Shown in pieces: positions 63,638 through 64,000 of a stretch of 64,000 nt of DNA. The notes below the pieces were generated by a model that saw only the letters and a list, made by a program, of their open reading frames with translations, made no database searches and was not told the DNA's origin. Position numbers and translations under genes: made by a program. Each line of letters opens with the position of its first letter. The first letter of the stretch is position 1. Source of the DNA: Sphagnum magellanicum (Eukaryota; Streptophyta; Sphagnopsida; Sphagnales; Sphagnaceae); the NCBI GenBank assembly GCA_021904315.1, contig CM038914.1, forward strand, positions 18,215,065 through 18,279,064, written 5' to 3'.

Positions 63638-64000
63638 CTTCAATCTTCATTATGAAGCTATGGTTGCCATGAATCAAGATTAAATTTATTTTTTAATGTA
63701 TTGAAAACATGTCCAATATTTGATATAATATTATCATAAGGCTTTGTAAACAATGTCAAACTTTTTGTTCTTTATTTTAATTACAATATTAATGAAGCAA
63801 GGTCTTTAGCTATAGTCATTGTATATAATAAAACAAAATGAAAGCATGGTATGACCAAAACAACCCTTAGGTGACCAAATAAATGATGTGTTGAATTATC
63901 ATTGTAGCATTATAGGAATATTTTCCATGTGGCAACATTATTTTCTTAATGTGGTAATAGGAATTTCATGAATCATCAAGAATATTATGTCCATGCGGCA
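63638..64000. other. Gene-free A+T-rich end of the window
   Basis: Nothing recognised. Confidence 0.45.

Overview
This is nuclear DNA from a land plant with a large, repeat-rich, A+T-rich genome. Three intron-containing plant genes lie in about 64 kb of mostly decayed transposable-element sequence. The layout (few genes, old gypsy remnant, Helitrons, MITEs, simple repeats) would suit a gymnosperm such as a conifer. That is an inference; no marker in the window fixes the species.

Layout. 1-4740: repeats, including one arm of a long inverted repeat and poly-C and poly-G tracts. 4741-8853: a TIFY8-type transcriptional co-regulator gene (+), five coding exons with a long leader; its 3' flank holds two clear hairpins. 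10.3-18.9 kb: gene-free, with the second arm of the inverted repeat (14.75-15.26 kb) and one arm of another inverted pair (16.8-17.2 kb; partner at 44.6-45.1 kb). 18897-19840 and 22183-23129: two sibling non-autonomous Helitrons, each with internal minisatellites; a paralogous empty site at about 24.45-24.75 kb confirms the second. 27.6-36.7 kb: a decayed Ty3/gypsy retrotransposon on the minus strand with gag, protease, RT, RNase H, integrase and an extra lysine/glutamate-rich ORF downstream of integrase. 37-46.9 kb: simple repeats, a foldback element, a tRNA-like SINE head, a decayed ORF region and a 635-bp MITE with TTA target duplications.

46898-48788: a SABATH-family methyltransferase gene (+), three exons. 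51412-54734: the 26S proteasome ATPase RPT3 (-), six exons, with about 270-290 bp tandem repeats immediately upstream. 55.9-61.5 kb: very A+T-rich and gene-free. 61.5-63.6 kb: a decayed protein-coding region of unknown identity.

The three genes do not form a pathway. TIFY8 proteins act in jasmonate-type repressor complexes, SABATH enzymes methylate small carboxylic acids (some are hormones), and RPT3 is part of the general protein-degradation machine. Their co-occurrence looks incidental.
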